Of a stretch of 64,000 bases of DNA, positions 22,320 to 64,000 are shown piece after piece. Every line of letters begins with the position of its first letter. The first letter of the stretch is position 1. This stretch comes from Prochilodus magdalenae. Lineage: Eukaryota > Chordata > Actinopteri > Characiformes > Prochilodontidae. Location: the NCBI GenBank assembly GCA_024036415.1, contig JAMWET010001910.1, forward strand, positions 174,501 to 238,500, in the 5' to 3' direction. Below the pieces are notes generated by a model. The model ran no database searches. It was not told the origin of the DNA and worked only from the letters and a program-made list of their open reading frames with translations. The position numbers and the translations under genes were made by a program.

Positions 22320-25260
22320 TTGAGTTCTCCAATCCAAGATGGCGCCAGCATGCTTGTTGGTGTGGCGTCAGATTCTACCTGTCCTCCTGCTACCGGTTTT
22401 GTGTGTTTGTGCTTGTGTGTCTCTTTCACCAACACCATACAGTATCAACAATCCAATATGAATGTGAAGCTTTGCTCACCATATGATCCAGCTGAGAGAA
22501 TTTTTTTCATCCGCGGACTTCCACCGTCACTTAGCATGTATCCATCACTTACCATGCCGCAATGCACGGCTTTAAGTTGCTTATTTTTAAAGATGTGTTG
22601 GTGGTCCAGACGGTAGGCGTTCTTATCTACGGGCCATCTAAAACACATATAGACTTTATTAAGGAATTTTCTGACCTTTTATCCTCAGTTACTGTCTGAC
22701 CGGATATTGAGTCTAGGGGACTTTAACATCCATACGTGCTGCCCCTATAGCAGTGAAATGAACCACCTGTTGGACTCTTTGGATTTATTAAACATGTAAA
22801 TGACTGTATATGGCTTCACAACTTGTAGCAATCATAGCTCCAGAACATCCTTCTAGAAAGCCTGGCCCCTCTACAGCTACTCAGTTTACTCTTACCTATA
22901 GAAACTCTTTCTCCTCCACTGCTCCTTATTTGGACATTAAGGACCAAACTGCTTTTATTTCAGTCTTCCTGTGCGGCTATGCTGGATTTGGTTGCCCCTC
23001 TTTGAATGAGACATTCCAGATTTAAATCTCTACCTTGGTTGAATGATTTAGTCCTATTAGGACTGCTAAGGAAGAATACAAGAAGCCTGACTGCAAATGG
23101 AAGAAGGATAGTGTCACGCTTCCGGGCTTTCCTGCTCCTACCACTCTCCCGAACTCCACTTCCCAGAGGACATGGCTTGATGACGTCAGCTCCATGTGCT
23201 CGCGCGTGGACGTGCCAATTCGTTCGCGATCACCTGAGTTTTAGTCAGCTGACCTAAATCTTTTTTTTATCTTTTTTTAAAATCGTTTGTATTTATAGTC
23301 CGGGTTCCCAGATGCTCTTCGCAAAGCTTTGCCTACCTTGTAGCAATTCTGAGCGTTCTACTTTCTTGTATGCTATTCTGGTTCTGACTCTCTTCTGGTT
23401 CTTGACTATCCCTTTTGTTACTCCCCTTTATCGGTTTATGTCTATTATCTGGTCTCTGAACTCTGCTCGGCTTTATCTACCTCTCTTAAGCTTTTCCCTT
23501 TAACTTGCTTGCCTTCGCGGACTGCTTTCTCCTGTGTCCGACCTGTGCCTGTCCCTGACTACTCTTTCTTCTTTCTCTTGGCCTGGTTTGTCATTGTTGC
23601 TTAGCCTGTGTTTTTATAATAAATCTGCTTTGTTTTTAAAACTCTGCAAACGTCGATCCGGAGTCTTTTTCCTGACAGATAGGCTGTTAGCATAGTTTGA
23701 GATTCCTACATCATGTTTCATGTAGAATGAAATGTAGATTTCAGAATGCTGTTAGATCTGTTAGTGCTCTGTCTGTTTAATGTTCATCCTCTTCCATGTG
23801 ATGTTCCTGAGGCATCCCTAGCAAGGATTTCTTCCTGGCTAAGGTTGAAATTATCAGAGCTCATATATCCATTTCTGTGACTGGGCTGTTAGCCAATCAG
23901 CTAGATATACCAACATTCGAGAAAGTTGAGCCACTTTCTGTGTTTTAGTTACCTGACACTGTAGTCCTCTACCTCTGCTCACGATGTTCTCCCATCATGG
24001 TTAATTAACGACATTTTGATACAAGTGGTACTATAAATGTTTGTCAATTCTAAGTGCAGGGTTAGGTTCCAGCACAGTTGCTGCACTTGTCCAGCTCTTC
24101 TTTAAAAAGTGTAACCTAGATATGGAGGTTCTGAGATACTAAAGGCCTGTACCAAGACTTCATCATTTTAATCTATCCTTGACAACAGCAACATTTATGA
24201 GACATTTTAATTAGTCTTTAGTGTGTTTCACAGCACAGTACTGGCCTTTTAAAAGCTACTAATGACCTTTTACATAATGCGGATTCTGGTGATTGTTCTG
24301 TCCTGGTTTTGTTGGCCTGGTGTGCTGAATTTGACACAGTTGACCGTGAGTGTTTAGAACACTGTGCTGGAGTCAAGAGTTTGGCTCTGAATAGGTATAT
24401 CTCATATTTGAAGATAAAGAACCTTTACAGTATACAAAGAAACCTTTCGGTTGACATTGGCGAACACTTCTCTGCTTCGGCAGCTATGACATCTGGGATT
24501 CCACACGGATCTGTTTTGGGCCCTGTTCTTTTTTAGACATGTATGCTCCCCCTTGTTAAAATTCTTCATTTCACTGTTATGCAGATGATCTACGACTGTA
24601 TTTACCTTTGAACCCTGTAAATCATTACTCTGTAGGGAGGCTCAGTGAGTGTATCATGGTCATTAAGAACTGGATCACCCACAGCTTTCTTCAAAAGGAA
24701 TGGCTAGAAAACAGAAGTTTTGTGAGAGGTAGTGTTTGTTCCCTCCAGTTTATCCAAGATTTTAAGGAAAGACTCTGTCTATTTAATCACTTTATAAACC
24801 CTAGTTTAAAAAAACTCAGAATTATTTTTTATTCAGAATTAAAATCAGTTTGACAGGCAAGTAAATGCAGTGATCAAAGACAGTGATCTCCAGAAAATTA
24901 AATAATTTCTTAATTCTTTAGATCTGAATAAGGAATTCATGCCTTCATCTGTACATCTAGATCGGATTACTGTAATGCACGGGGTTTTGGAATTAATAAA
25001 GCAGCTCTTATTTACAAAATGGTGCGAAGACACACACACATTACTCGTTACTCCACAGTACTCCAGTCTTGGACATGCTTTATATGTATAAGTCCTCAAG
25101 GTCTGCTTCCTAATCAATTTGAACCATTCCACAGCCTATCCTTCCCAGGGTTGTTGTTTTTTCCGCTTTGAAATGCTTTCCCAACTGCTGTTAATGCCCC
25201 ATCTTTGTCTGTTTTTAAATTCAAGCCTAAAAGGCATTTATTATTTAGAGTTCAGCAGCT
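22320..25260 (+). mobile_element. Decayed non-LTR retrotransposon (L2/CR1-like LINE)
   Basis: Fragments in shifting frames follow LINE order. An AAGATGGCGCC-type start is at 22336. An endonuclease piece near 22718 reads GDFNIHTCCPYSSEMNHLLD. Reverse-transcriptase pieces at 24300-24600 read FDTVDRECL, GVKSLALNRYISYL and IPHGSVLGPVLF, and an ADDL.LYLPL remnant follows in another frame. A KNWITH.FLQ block comes next, and the end near 25170 resembles W(N)SLP..........SFK.KLK. There are many stops and frameshifts. A solo LTR interrupts it. Confidence 0.8.
23112..23677. mobile_element. Solo LTR with 5-bp target duplication
   Basis: A 566-base block starts TGTCACGC and ends CCTGACA. It is flanked on both sides by GATAG (23107-23111 and 23678-23682). 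It has higher GC than its surroundings, a CRE-type TGACGTCA at 23181-23188 and AATAAA near 23620. TG...CA ends and 5-base duplications fit a Gypsy-type or retroviral LTR; no internal region remains. Confidence 0.85.
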
Positions 25261-28200
25261 GTTAAACTGTTGGACGGTGCTAATGTACGTATGCTTTGTG
25301 TGAAAAAGCAGTGGACAGAGGGTGGAAATCTTTCTTTCAGTGTAAAGCTCTTTGGTTTTAAATGTGTTGGTGATGTTACATTCTTGATTGTAGACTTTGC
25401 CCGTCAATTGACACGTACACACGCGCAGATCTGCTCCATTCAGATAGGGTTTTAATCACCCTGACTAATAGTAGGTGATCTAATTGCAGGTGTGTTCACC
25501 TGTTGGCACGGAGTGCAATATAATTGCCTTTGCCTGCAGCACAATGGGATTAGAGCTTCTATTTTAAGGAAAAGGGATGTTTAAATTACAAGTACACTTA
25601 TTTTCTGCTGGCAAATCAAACAGACACAGAAAAGTGAGTTGAGGCAGAATTTCCTCTTTGTCCAATATTTAGTATGTTACTCATCAGACATCTCATAGCT
25701 CTCCGCCATTGTTGTGCACTCAAGAGGGCTTTAAATACCTGGTCTGCACACGGTTTGTTTATGTAGAGATCTGGTTGAGCTGTGTGCTGTTTAATAAAAG
25801 TACAGGCCCTTAAGAATAAGGGTTCCTACATTTCTTGTCTTGGATGAATAAATAAAGAAAACCTTTAAAATGGTAACATTACATGACATTGTGCTAAGTA
25901 GACGGAGACGGTATCCTGTATAATTACAAACTACACCCAAACTGTAAACTCAGTGACACCCATATTAGCAACAATAGCCGTTTAACTTAAGTCATGATTA
26001 TGACTTATTTCACATAGTGAGAAATAGAGCAGTCAGGTTCTTTCTGACCTGAATTTGAGCAATAAACGCTTCATTGCTTATGTACCTCATGTCACGAGGG
26101 ACATTGAAACTAAACTTTTGTCTGCCTGACTTTTTTCTCAGTTCTGTCTCAAGTGTTGCTATTATGGTTTGACTTGTTTCTCACAGGTGTTAATATTTTT
26201 AGCTCTGTATACAGTATGTGCAATGATAAATATATATAAATCTTTCCTAGCTAGTATGGTGTCTAAAACTCAGCTTGAGCTCAGACGCTGCCAGTGTTAA
26301 TACCTAGAAAAGTGAATACAGAGTTAAATACAGCGTAAGAGCACTACCTAGCAACACCAAGTCAGCATTCATACCTTGATAGCAGCACCATAAGTGCAAA
26401 ACAAAGCATCTCAATATGTACATCTATTAAAACTCCCTTAAGTGCTTCACAAAGAGCTTAGACTGGGTTACCTCTCTCAGCCTTATATAATTATTCAGGT
26501 TAACTACACTCTTAATGGGATATTCCACCAATCTACCAGTTTTCTAAATATCTGCATAAAACTGGTCAAGATGTGAACGCAGTCTTTTGGACCGGTTTGA
26601 TGTCTAATTCTCTGCTCTAAAGAAACGTAAGCTGTCAGAATGTTCACAGTGATGCTGATAGAAAATGCTAACCTGGTATGATCATAATTGTCCCATCTGA
26701 TGCCTGATGAGACATTCATGTTGGCTTTAAGACAGTTTAGACTAAAAGATATTTAGGTGTGTGTAGAGTGGTGCACGAGAGTCCCGAAACAAAACTCAGA
26801 TTTAACGCCTACCATCTTACCCTCACCCACAGTACCTTTTACAACAATAGCAAGGTTCACTGCCGATTTTGGCTGGTAAATAAAAGGGTCATGACTTACA
26901 CCCCAGAACAAAATCAGTGTTAGTAAGTTTCTCTACAATTAACCATTTATAAAACACTCCGAATGACTTTGCTGAAAGGTTCTTTATGGAAACTGAAAGT
27001 GGTTCTTCTACAGTATCACTCTATATCACCTTTTTAGCACTTTTATTTTGAAGAGTGCCTTGCGTTCTCATGTTGGAAATTTGTCTGCTACATAAAATGT
27101 GAGACAGCCTAAACAGAGCCTAACAGAGAGTAAATCTCCAAAAATGTTTGTACTTTTGAAATTATTGATTGAGTCTGTATCAAGGAAAACTATTTTTTCC
27201 TTTTTTAGTTTAAGAGAGTTTGAAACGTATTTAAACACATAGTTTCATAACATATAGTTTACTCCACAGCCCATATATGGAAATCAGCCAATGCAGTTTT
27301 TGACATAATTTGAGGATACCTGTTGCCCTTCATATTGTGTGTAAGTGGACCAAAAGTTACCAACAGTTACTTGGAAAATGTTCTAGTTGCACTGATTTGT
27401 ATTAAAAGTTTTTTTTTTTTTAGGTACCAGGTTTTGTTCCAACAACAGTGATTTACCTGCCTCTCTACAAGGAGCATTTTAGTCTGGACTGCTTTTTGAA
27501 TGAATTGTGACACATGCAGCCAGTAGCAACAGAGGTCATTTACATATATCAGCATTAAAGGAACAGTAACAAAACCAGCCAGTTAAATTCTAAGGGATAA
27601 ATGGAGCTAAAAAAGGTCATGTTGAAGTTAAATGAAAGTCATTAGTGAGCACTGTGGAAAAGACTGAATGTAAGATATGGGCCCCTTAAACCAACAGAGA
27701 GAGTGATAACAGCAAATCTTGCGTATGCAGATGAAAACTGAAAGCTGAAGCGTAAGCGCTATTCTGAATCAACGTCAGTCCCTCTGTTCTGACCAGAGGC
27801 TGTTACAAAGTTAAGTGTTTTATAGTTATAGAGCATCATCGAATTGATCTTTACAGCTTATGGTTTTATAACTGAAAGAACAGAACATTCTTTCAGGTAC
27901 CTGTGCCATTAACTATTAACCTGTATCAGTCCACCTGTTACACGAGAAGCAGAGCTGCTAGTTGTTGTGCGCAATCAGAGAGCGCAAAGTATACCGTCAT
28001 TTATCCAACCTTTACGCACATTCACTCATTCTCTCACAGTAATTCTCCCCATAACGTTTTCTAAGACACCACAGGCAGTAAAATAACTACAAACTGGAAT
28101 GGAAAACAGAAAGGGTGGAGTGATGCATGGAAAAAAAAACAGTCATGGTGGAACCTAAACAAGGCAGCTATAAAAGAGACCGTTGTGAAAGAGGTTCCCC

Positions 28201-31200
28201 AGAATCGACCCAAAAATCAACCTGTGTCCACAGCCTTATGCAGATGCCTTAGGGTTGAGTTTAAAACCGTCCTTTCTGATTTTCTAGGCCAGTCTGATTA
28301 AAGATACATTACAGAAGAAAATACCGTACCTCTGAGGGTCCTCTGAAGATTTCTGCAAAGCCAAAAATGCATGTCTGTAGTTTTTAGTTTGTTTGTATTC
28401 AGTAAAAACGTTCATGTATGTAAGCTCTGTGAGTATTACAGTACTATAATGCACTTGTATTTAAACCTTGAAACAGCAAGGGCGAATGAGACCCATCACC
28501 ATGTGTTATATCCTTTGAGGTATGTCCAGCGCTAACTTGAATTTAGTTCAAGGCAGTCCTGAACAGAACAACAGAAGTTAACTTACAACAAGGTTAGTTA
28601 TAATCCTCTATGGCTGTTTTTGCATTTCAGATGCTGCAGTAATTTAGCAGGGATGTAGGAAACCGGTGTGCTAAAGCAGATGGCATGCTGGAAGTTGGGG
28701 TGCAGTGATGTGATGTAAATTCATTTGCTTCTTTATTAGATGCTATTCTATAATTTATCCTATTAAAACGTCAGACATTCGTCAGGCTGAAATGTTGCAG
28801 AAATATACTGCACAGCATACACTAACAAATCAAGCCACTAATGCACACCTACTCTTTCTTGTTCTGGAACGAACATAGTAAATAAGAATGCATTCGAGCT
28901 GAGCAGCGACCAATCATATTGTTGACATACAACTGACAAACTAGGGGAGCCTCAGCGCTCCAACTTCCCACATCTTTTCTATTAGTGCAGCTTCTGAACT
29001 GCAGGTTCAGAAGGGTTATCTAACTATGTTCCCTTGTAGGTGGACTTCTGTTGTTCAGTTCAGGACATATCTCACAGGCCTAGCTCTGTGTTTGCCAGTA
29101 GAGCACTCATGGTGAATATTAAGCTTTACAGTGGGTACAGCCTGCTAGCTTTAGTATTAATGTTGTAACAGGAGTAAATCTGGCTTACTGTTCGCAGTGG
29201 TTTATGATTAGAGCTTTAATGAACATTGTTGAACCTAAAATGAAGAAATATGGTCCTACAGCAAGCTGCTTTTTGCCAGTTATGCATTTCATTTTTGAGC
29301 GGTACTTCAAAATCCCTTCTGTCTATTGCATAATATCTGTACCCACTTTTGTTACAGTCCCCATCCAATATCAGTTGCCTGATTTACTGGCCAGTTTTGA
29401 TAACCTGTATCCTGATGTGTAAAAGTCAGGATTCGAGCATGCAAATTCCCGATAGTGAGGTCAGAGATAGCCATAGATAGTTGTATTTAATGTATTTATT
29501 AAGACAACAGTAATAAAGGGTAAACGCATGCTGTATATTAGGATACAAACAGAACAAATGTGTTGAGAACTAACCTATACCTATTCAGAACTATTGTGTG
29601 TGGGTGTGTGTTTTGATAGCTGAATAAAGTTAGTGTGAAGTTTCTGATTTCTCTTGCAGATGGAACAGTGCCTCTGCATCATGTGCATTGTAAATAGCTT
29701 TCTACTAAAGAGGTTCAGTAGCACTGTAATAGTAATGGGATAATGCATAATGAGAGGGGCCATATTATGGAAAACCATGTTAACCAAAACCACAATAATC
29801 CAAATGGATGCAAATGATCTGGGACTTCTGGCACAGTTCTGTATCTCTCTATTTTATTACACACACATACACCCTCATCAGTGACAGAATAACTGCACAA
29901 ATAGCTGCACCCAGAAGGAATCAACTGACAGGAATGAAACTTGGTGGGTAGGTTTGACCTCATGAGACATGCAAATGGTTTAAGTTTTGTGCCAGATTTT
30001 CATGGAGTGATTCAGATGGGCAGCGGGTCATCTTCAGTCATGAGCAATAAATCTGTGTTCAGAGGCACCGGGGTAAGCGCCAAGATGAATCAGCTGCATG
30101 GGGTGGATTATCACAGCACATAAGTAGGAACCTCTACAACTCAACATTCATATCAGTCTAAATTTATCATCATTTATTGTTCCTGGTAACCTTTATCTTC
30201 TTTCCGAATAGCATTGTAATCCTATTAATTAATTTAGTGCATCCAATCTTTCCTAATAGCTTTAATATTACTCTTTAATAGCCTCATTTTAGAAATTACT
30301 TTTCTTGCTCCTCATTGTTAATGGTGATTAAGGCAGGCTCTACTGGTTGCTGGAAATCAAGGTTACAGCAGTGTTAGCCAGATGAATTACACCTCTCACC
30401 TGCTGCTTACGTGCTCAGGTGCCAGAATGTGACAACTATAGCAGGTAGAAGATGGCTGTGCTTAAATAAAAGTTTAAAGAGGAAGTGGTCATGCACACAC
30501 TTGGCTGAAGATAGCAAGTAGAAGAAGATATGCTGAGTTTAATCCCTTATGTACTGTTGTTTCACCTCTGTCTCACATACAACTGGATCACACAATAGTG
30601 TTATGCATGCCTTAAGTTCTATTCATTAATGAGTAGCCCAGGATCACCATTCTGATTGACATGCACTGAGTTTTTTTTAGGTAGTGTTAAGCAGGATCTT
30701 TGTTATAGAATCATCCAGCTGTAACACTTAAAATCCTGCGGATACCCAATCTTCTACGACTTAACACCAATTAATAATACACTAATAACAGCAGACACCG
30801 GTACAGATAAACCTTACACTGGGAGATAAAGAGTCCCTGACTGATATGGCGGATTATGTAAGTGGACGTGAATGTGTAACGAGGCTTGTCTATTTCACAC
30901 GCTTGGACACACAATCACACACGGCTACTCACTGTCTGCTTTCTGTTCTTCAGACCTCTTTTCATGAATATTTGAAATGCCTTCTACCTTATAGCAGTGT
31001 CTGAAATGGTTTAAATGGTATCATTACCCTTTTTCCAGGACATAGAATTGAGGAACTGTGGCAAAGCATCAATTGTTGCAACAACAGAGAGTGTTTCATG
31101 TTAAGGTCTTATTAGAGTATATAGTTGCAGAGCTATTTGTAGTTGTAGAGCTGCAGTGTAAAGTGTAGAGCAATGATGTAATGTATAACCTTGTCTTAAG

Positions 31201-31840
31201 GAGTGAGTGGAAGGTATATAGTATAGGAATATAGGAAGCTATATAGGATGCATAAAGTATTGTTTTTTACAGAAACTGGCTGCAAGTATTTGGCTGATTG
31301 GTCTGAACAGTTCAGTTAGTGTATGGTTTAGTCAGACGCCATGGGCTGAGTCTCAGCTGAATTATTCATTTTGGTCAGACTGGCCACACCATAGTGAAGA
31401 AATGTCGGAAAGAGAGATAGAGGCAGACAAAGGATTGTTGTGACTGTTGAGAAAAACGTGAAGTTAGTGGATGAGTTGAGGCATTGTGTAATATTGAGAT
31501 GAAGTTGAGACCACGCTTAGATGTATATAGGCCTGTCACTATAACTACATAACCGCACAATTAAAATTATTTGGGATAATCGTTACTCCGCTGTAACGTT
31601 TCATGGTCATACTGGTTCACAAGTAGAATATGAAATGGGTGCATGTTTTTTATCAGTTGGCTTGAAACTAATGAACAGAAATAAAAGGCTGTTAGAAACT
31701 GGTTATGGGTTATGGGTCTCATGAAACCAACAAAAGATCTACTTTTAATGTTTAACTGGCTGTTGTAACACATTTAGGAGAGTGTTTGTTGATTTGTTAG
31801 CAAGATAGCTAAGCTAATGTTAGCATATATACTGTAAAAA
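25261..31840. other. eps8l2: eps8l2 intron 1, unique-looking AT-rich sequence
   Basis: No exon or complete element recognised. A short stretch at about 27530-27590 resembles 8160-8225 (a TCATTTACATATA-containing repeat), and 29870-29950 has an inverted relative at about 49740-49830. Confidence 0.5.
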
Positions 31841-31849
31841 AATGAGGCA

Positions 31850-32065
31850 TTGAAATAACTTAAGCAACAGTTTTTATGGATCTTTTTGAGTTAAATTAAC
31901 TTTAAATAACTCAAAATATTAAGTTGATTCTATTCAGGTTTCGTAATAAATACAACTAAACACAGTCAAAATAAGTATGAATTTAAGTTGTTCTAACTAA
32001 TTTTTTTAAGTTCTACCAACATGGAAAGATCCATGCAAACTGTTGCCTTAATTATTGTTTCGGTT
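31850..32065. mobile_element. Small MITE-like inverted-repeat element
   Basis: GCAACAGTTTTTATGGATCT at about 31864 is mirrored by AGATCCATGCAAACTGTTGC at about 32027. The AT-rich interior has no coding capacity. Confidence 0.65.
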
Positions 32066-33358
32066 GTATTTTTTAAAATATAATTCCACTTACTTACCAC
32101 TCACATAAATCAATTATCGGACGTCAAACAACATCTGCATTTATTGAAATCAAAAATGATCACAGTTCTCAACAGTTGTGATGTGACATGAACAGAGCAG
32201 TAATAATAAACAAACATGTCAGTGAAAATAATTAGGTCTTAAGTTTAAAGTCTCTGCTCTATTTAGCCTACTAACAAAACCTCTCCAGACTATATATATC
32301 CAGACCCGGTCTTTATCCACACATCCAGTTTACTTGCTAGCATGTATAGTTAGCTTAAATGGAAGTCGTAGCTAGCTAACAAACATAGGTTTAGTCAGAG
32401 GAGAACATATTTATATATATATATATATAGCACTTCTCAGTAGGTTTAGCTTTAGTACCAAGAAGCACAACCTTCCAACTTTTGGGAAATGGGAGCTAAA
32501 TTAGCTTAGCTAGCTAGCTGACCATAAGGAAAGCAAGCTATGACTTTGTATTTAAAACCCAGTGTATTTCAACAATTACACTCTTACAAAGTTATCTGAC
32601 ATGCAAAAATGAGGTTTTGATATACTTAAGTTTTAAGTGATGAGAAGTATTTAACGTTACTTACTTTATACCAAGCACACAACTAATGGCGCTGGTTGAA
32701 GCATGGATTTTTTTTATTGTTTGGATTATTTATCCAATTTTAAGTATAATTTGCTTTGAGTCAGAATCACAGTGTACACTTGCAAGTGTACTTCATTCAC
32801 TCTTCAGGTGTGTCTGTGTTGCTATTATTGTATGTCTTGTCAACAAGGAGGCAATAGATATACTGTTATTTAAGTAAAACTGCTTTTTGGCTTGTACTTT
32901 AGGAAAACATAAAACCAATCCACTCAGTAATTTATTTAAACTGCTCAAACCCCTTGCAGTAAGACCACAACAGTATATGTGACATTATGTTTTCCATTTT
33001 ATAAGCCAACTTTTCCTATTGTTTGGCTGTCAACGGGTCTGGCTGGGGCCTTTTCCAAGCGATTGCCTTCTTGCTTCTTGCTAAGAACACTTGCAGCAAA
33101 TATCTATTTCTCCCTACCTGACCATTTGGTATGTTCCCCAAGTATCAAGTAACACGTCTTGGGAAGTGTTCATCTAATTTCACATAGTAAATCAACATAT
33201 GACTGTATGACAGTCAGCTATCAGCTAGAATATAACAGTCACGCCACCAGTAATTAGAATGCTGGGTCAGATGTTGGTGTCTTTGTTGTACGACGATTTT
33301 TGAACTTCCTACTGATTCCCCTTACCTCTCTCTGTTTTTCAGGTGGATGTCGTAGAAC

Positions 33359-62300
<28,942 letters not shown>

Positions 62301-62861
62301 TACCCATAATAACAATATGTGAAAGACGGCAGAATATCAGCGTTCTTTATAACAATCCTGCTTTATTATAATTGTATTCTCTTGCAGTTGTCATATAATC
62401 TACATGCAACATGGACATGTACTCAGATCTTGTATACCTTTGATTTGAATATTTATTCTGTTTTAGAGAAAGCTTTATTCTAATTCCTCCACAGAAATTG
62501 CATCCTTACACTTGTTTATGCTGAGAAAATATGAAGCTTTGTGTACACCTCTGTATAAAACATTCAGATATGTGGATGAAAAAAGGGGGAAAAATCAGAG
62601 TAGCGAGAGATGGAGTTTGTGTCAGTGTAGCCCAGGATGAATGTTTTGTAGTGGTTCGAAGGAACGATATATGTGGTTACAAGTCTTTGTCTAATGGGCT
62701 TTCCATCACATTCAAAAGCCATTGTTCATTTGAATTCATGAGAAAAGCTCTGTTTTGTCAAAGCAAGGGTTTCTATGTAAATAACACCTGTGATCCTGTC
62801 TAAAGATGCATGTTCAAATGCTGATTTTTGTCATGAAGGTATGACGCAAGAACATAATAAA
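62301..62861 (+). terminator. eps8l2: eps8l2 3' UTR and poly(A) signal
   Basis: About 560 bases of AT-rich sequence after the stop end at a canonical AATAAA (62856-62861), followed by T/G-rich sequence. The 90-codon open frame starting at 62531 lies inside this UTR and shows no recognisable domain. Confidence 0.6.
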
Positions 62862-62894
62862 GTCAGTCAATGGTTTTATTATGAAGCAGTTTCG

Positions 62895-63330
62895 GTTTAT
62901 TCTGTCACATTATTATGACCACTTCCTACTTTCGACAGTAGCACAACTCACTAGCAAAGCTAGAAATGTCCGACACTGATTGGGAGTACATGACCAAAAA
63001 TCAAGCACTACTCTGGCCCCTTAATTTCACACATCTTCCAAATGAGAATCTGTGGGACTGCCTTGAGTGTCGTGTTCACTCTATGGATCTTCCCCACGCA
63101 CCCTCCAGCAGCTGTGGGATGCACTGCAGTCAGCATGGCTCCAGATACCTGTGACAACCTACCAGGACCTTTCATTTTCACTCCCTGCCCACCTAGTTGC
63201 TGTCTGTGCTGCAAAATGTAAAAGGCCTGTGAAAAAACGATCGCTCTGTTTTATAAGCTGTGTTAATTTTATTATGTACGCACTGTTTAAAGTGTGACAC
63301 TAAATATTGGGAACAATATTGTCAATAAGC
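62895..63330 (+). mobile_element. Tc1/mariner transposase C-terminal relic
   Basis: One frame reads PNENLWDCLECRVHSMD (about 63040-63090); after a frameshift another reads PRTLQQLWDALQSAWLQIP and TTYQDL. These match the conserved C-terminal block of Tc1-like transposases (NP.ENLWD, then LQ.L...W..IP). The 5' part is missing. Confidence 0.8.
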
Positions 63331-64000
63331 TGGAAATAAGAATCCCATTTATATTTCATTTTCCAAATATCAGAGGCTACTTTTTATATTATTTCATTTC
63401 CAGTCAAAACAGCCATGGAGCATTAAATATCATTTTTGTCAGGGATGTTAATGTAGCAATTAGGTATATATAAAGAAAAAATAAAAAAGAATGTTTGCAT
63501 AGCTATACAGAAAATAGGTCTCCTAACAACAAGAGCTGGTGCACCACCAAAACTGTCACCATCAGTTAAACAGTACAGGGGTTTCGGTCCATCCCTTCAC
63601 TGTGATAACACAACTCAACATGGTGAGTCTGAAAAGATGTGTATTTGACAAGAACACCTTACCTAGTGGTTCTGGTTCTACTCAAGCTTCATAGAACCTT
63701 GGTGCTATACAGGTAACCAGTCTGCGCTTGCACTAGTTTTTACAGGAGCCAGGTTACGTCAAAGGATACATCATCAATGTCAACAGTGGGGGTTGCACAA
63801 CAACAGTAAAAAGTACAGACAAGTCGGCGGAGGCTCTAGATTACCTGTGACCATTCCTGCTGTTTTTATTGTACGTAGAAGGGTTTATTTAGCAGACGAC
63901 TGGGTGTTTCCTCTATTGCCTTCTTTTTCCTCAACACCTGACACACCCATGGATGTCATAGCATTGTCCATGCTAGAGAACCTGTCATACTTTGGCTCCA
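63331..64000. other. Downstream intergenic sequence
   Basis: A repeat at 63516-63570 matches part of the mariner-like element at 34709-35505. Otherwise no gene or exon is recognised before the window ends. Confidence 0.5.

Noticed and set aside
62531..62803. 90-residue ORF after the eps8l2 stop
   Set aside because: It sits in the 3' UTR before the AATAAA, has no recognisable domain and no splice evidence.

Overview
This is vertebrate nuclear DNA, almost certainly from a teleost fish. Genes are split into many short exons with GT-AG introns, and there are no operons, ribosome binding sites or bacterial-type genes. Intergenic and intronic DNA is full of CA, GA, TA and GAAA microsatellites, minisatellites, Tc1/mariner relics and other fish-type repeats. 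Several dispersed repeats resemble families I associate with otophysan fishes (characins, catfishes and relatives); that narrower placement is inference.

Two genes are recognised with confidence, both on the + strand: tmem80 (8827-15130, five coding exons, a four-pass membrane protein of the TMEM80/TMEM216/TMEM17 ciliary family) and eps8l2 (20 coding exons, 33359-62300, 692 residues, with PTB, SH3 and C-terminal SAM-like/effector regions). Their neighbours-in-tandem order matches human 11p15.5. A third, unrecognised gene probably starts on the - strand in a CpG-rich patch near 3.9-4.5 kb, with one likely first coding exon (3900-3945) and the rest beyond the left edge.

Layout: 1-3.9 kb repeat-rich sequence left of the - strand exon; 3.8-4.7 kb CpG-rich promoter-like patch; 4.85-6.12 kb two related minisatellites; 7.2-8.7 kb microsatellites and a 400-bp polypurine tract; 8.8-15.5 kb tmem80; 17.6-18.1 kb CpG-rich region with a CRE and a donor site, the best candidate for the eps8l2 promoter and untranslated first exon; 18.1-33.3 kb long intron holding a fold-back DNA element and a LINE relic split by a solo LTR with a visible target-site duplication; 33.3-33.9 kb first two coding exons; 33.9-48.2 kb a second long intron with nested Tc1/mariner relics, a minus-oriented Tc1 element, an L1-type LINE relic and an unusual telomere-like nested palindrome; 48.2-62.3 kb remaining eps8l2 exons, including an intron with a 30-bp minisatellite and another with a decayed copy of exon 10; 62.9-64 kb a Tc1 relic and a further dispersed repeat.

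The two proteins are not known to act together. TMEM80 relatives sit at the ciliary transition zone; EPS8L2 is an actin regulator and is needed for hair-cell stereocilia in mammals. I found no clearly new biological system. The best leads are the ghost copy of eps8l2 exon 10, the nested inverted telomere-like array, the higher-order structure of the intronic minisatellite, and the unresolved N-terminus of tmem80.
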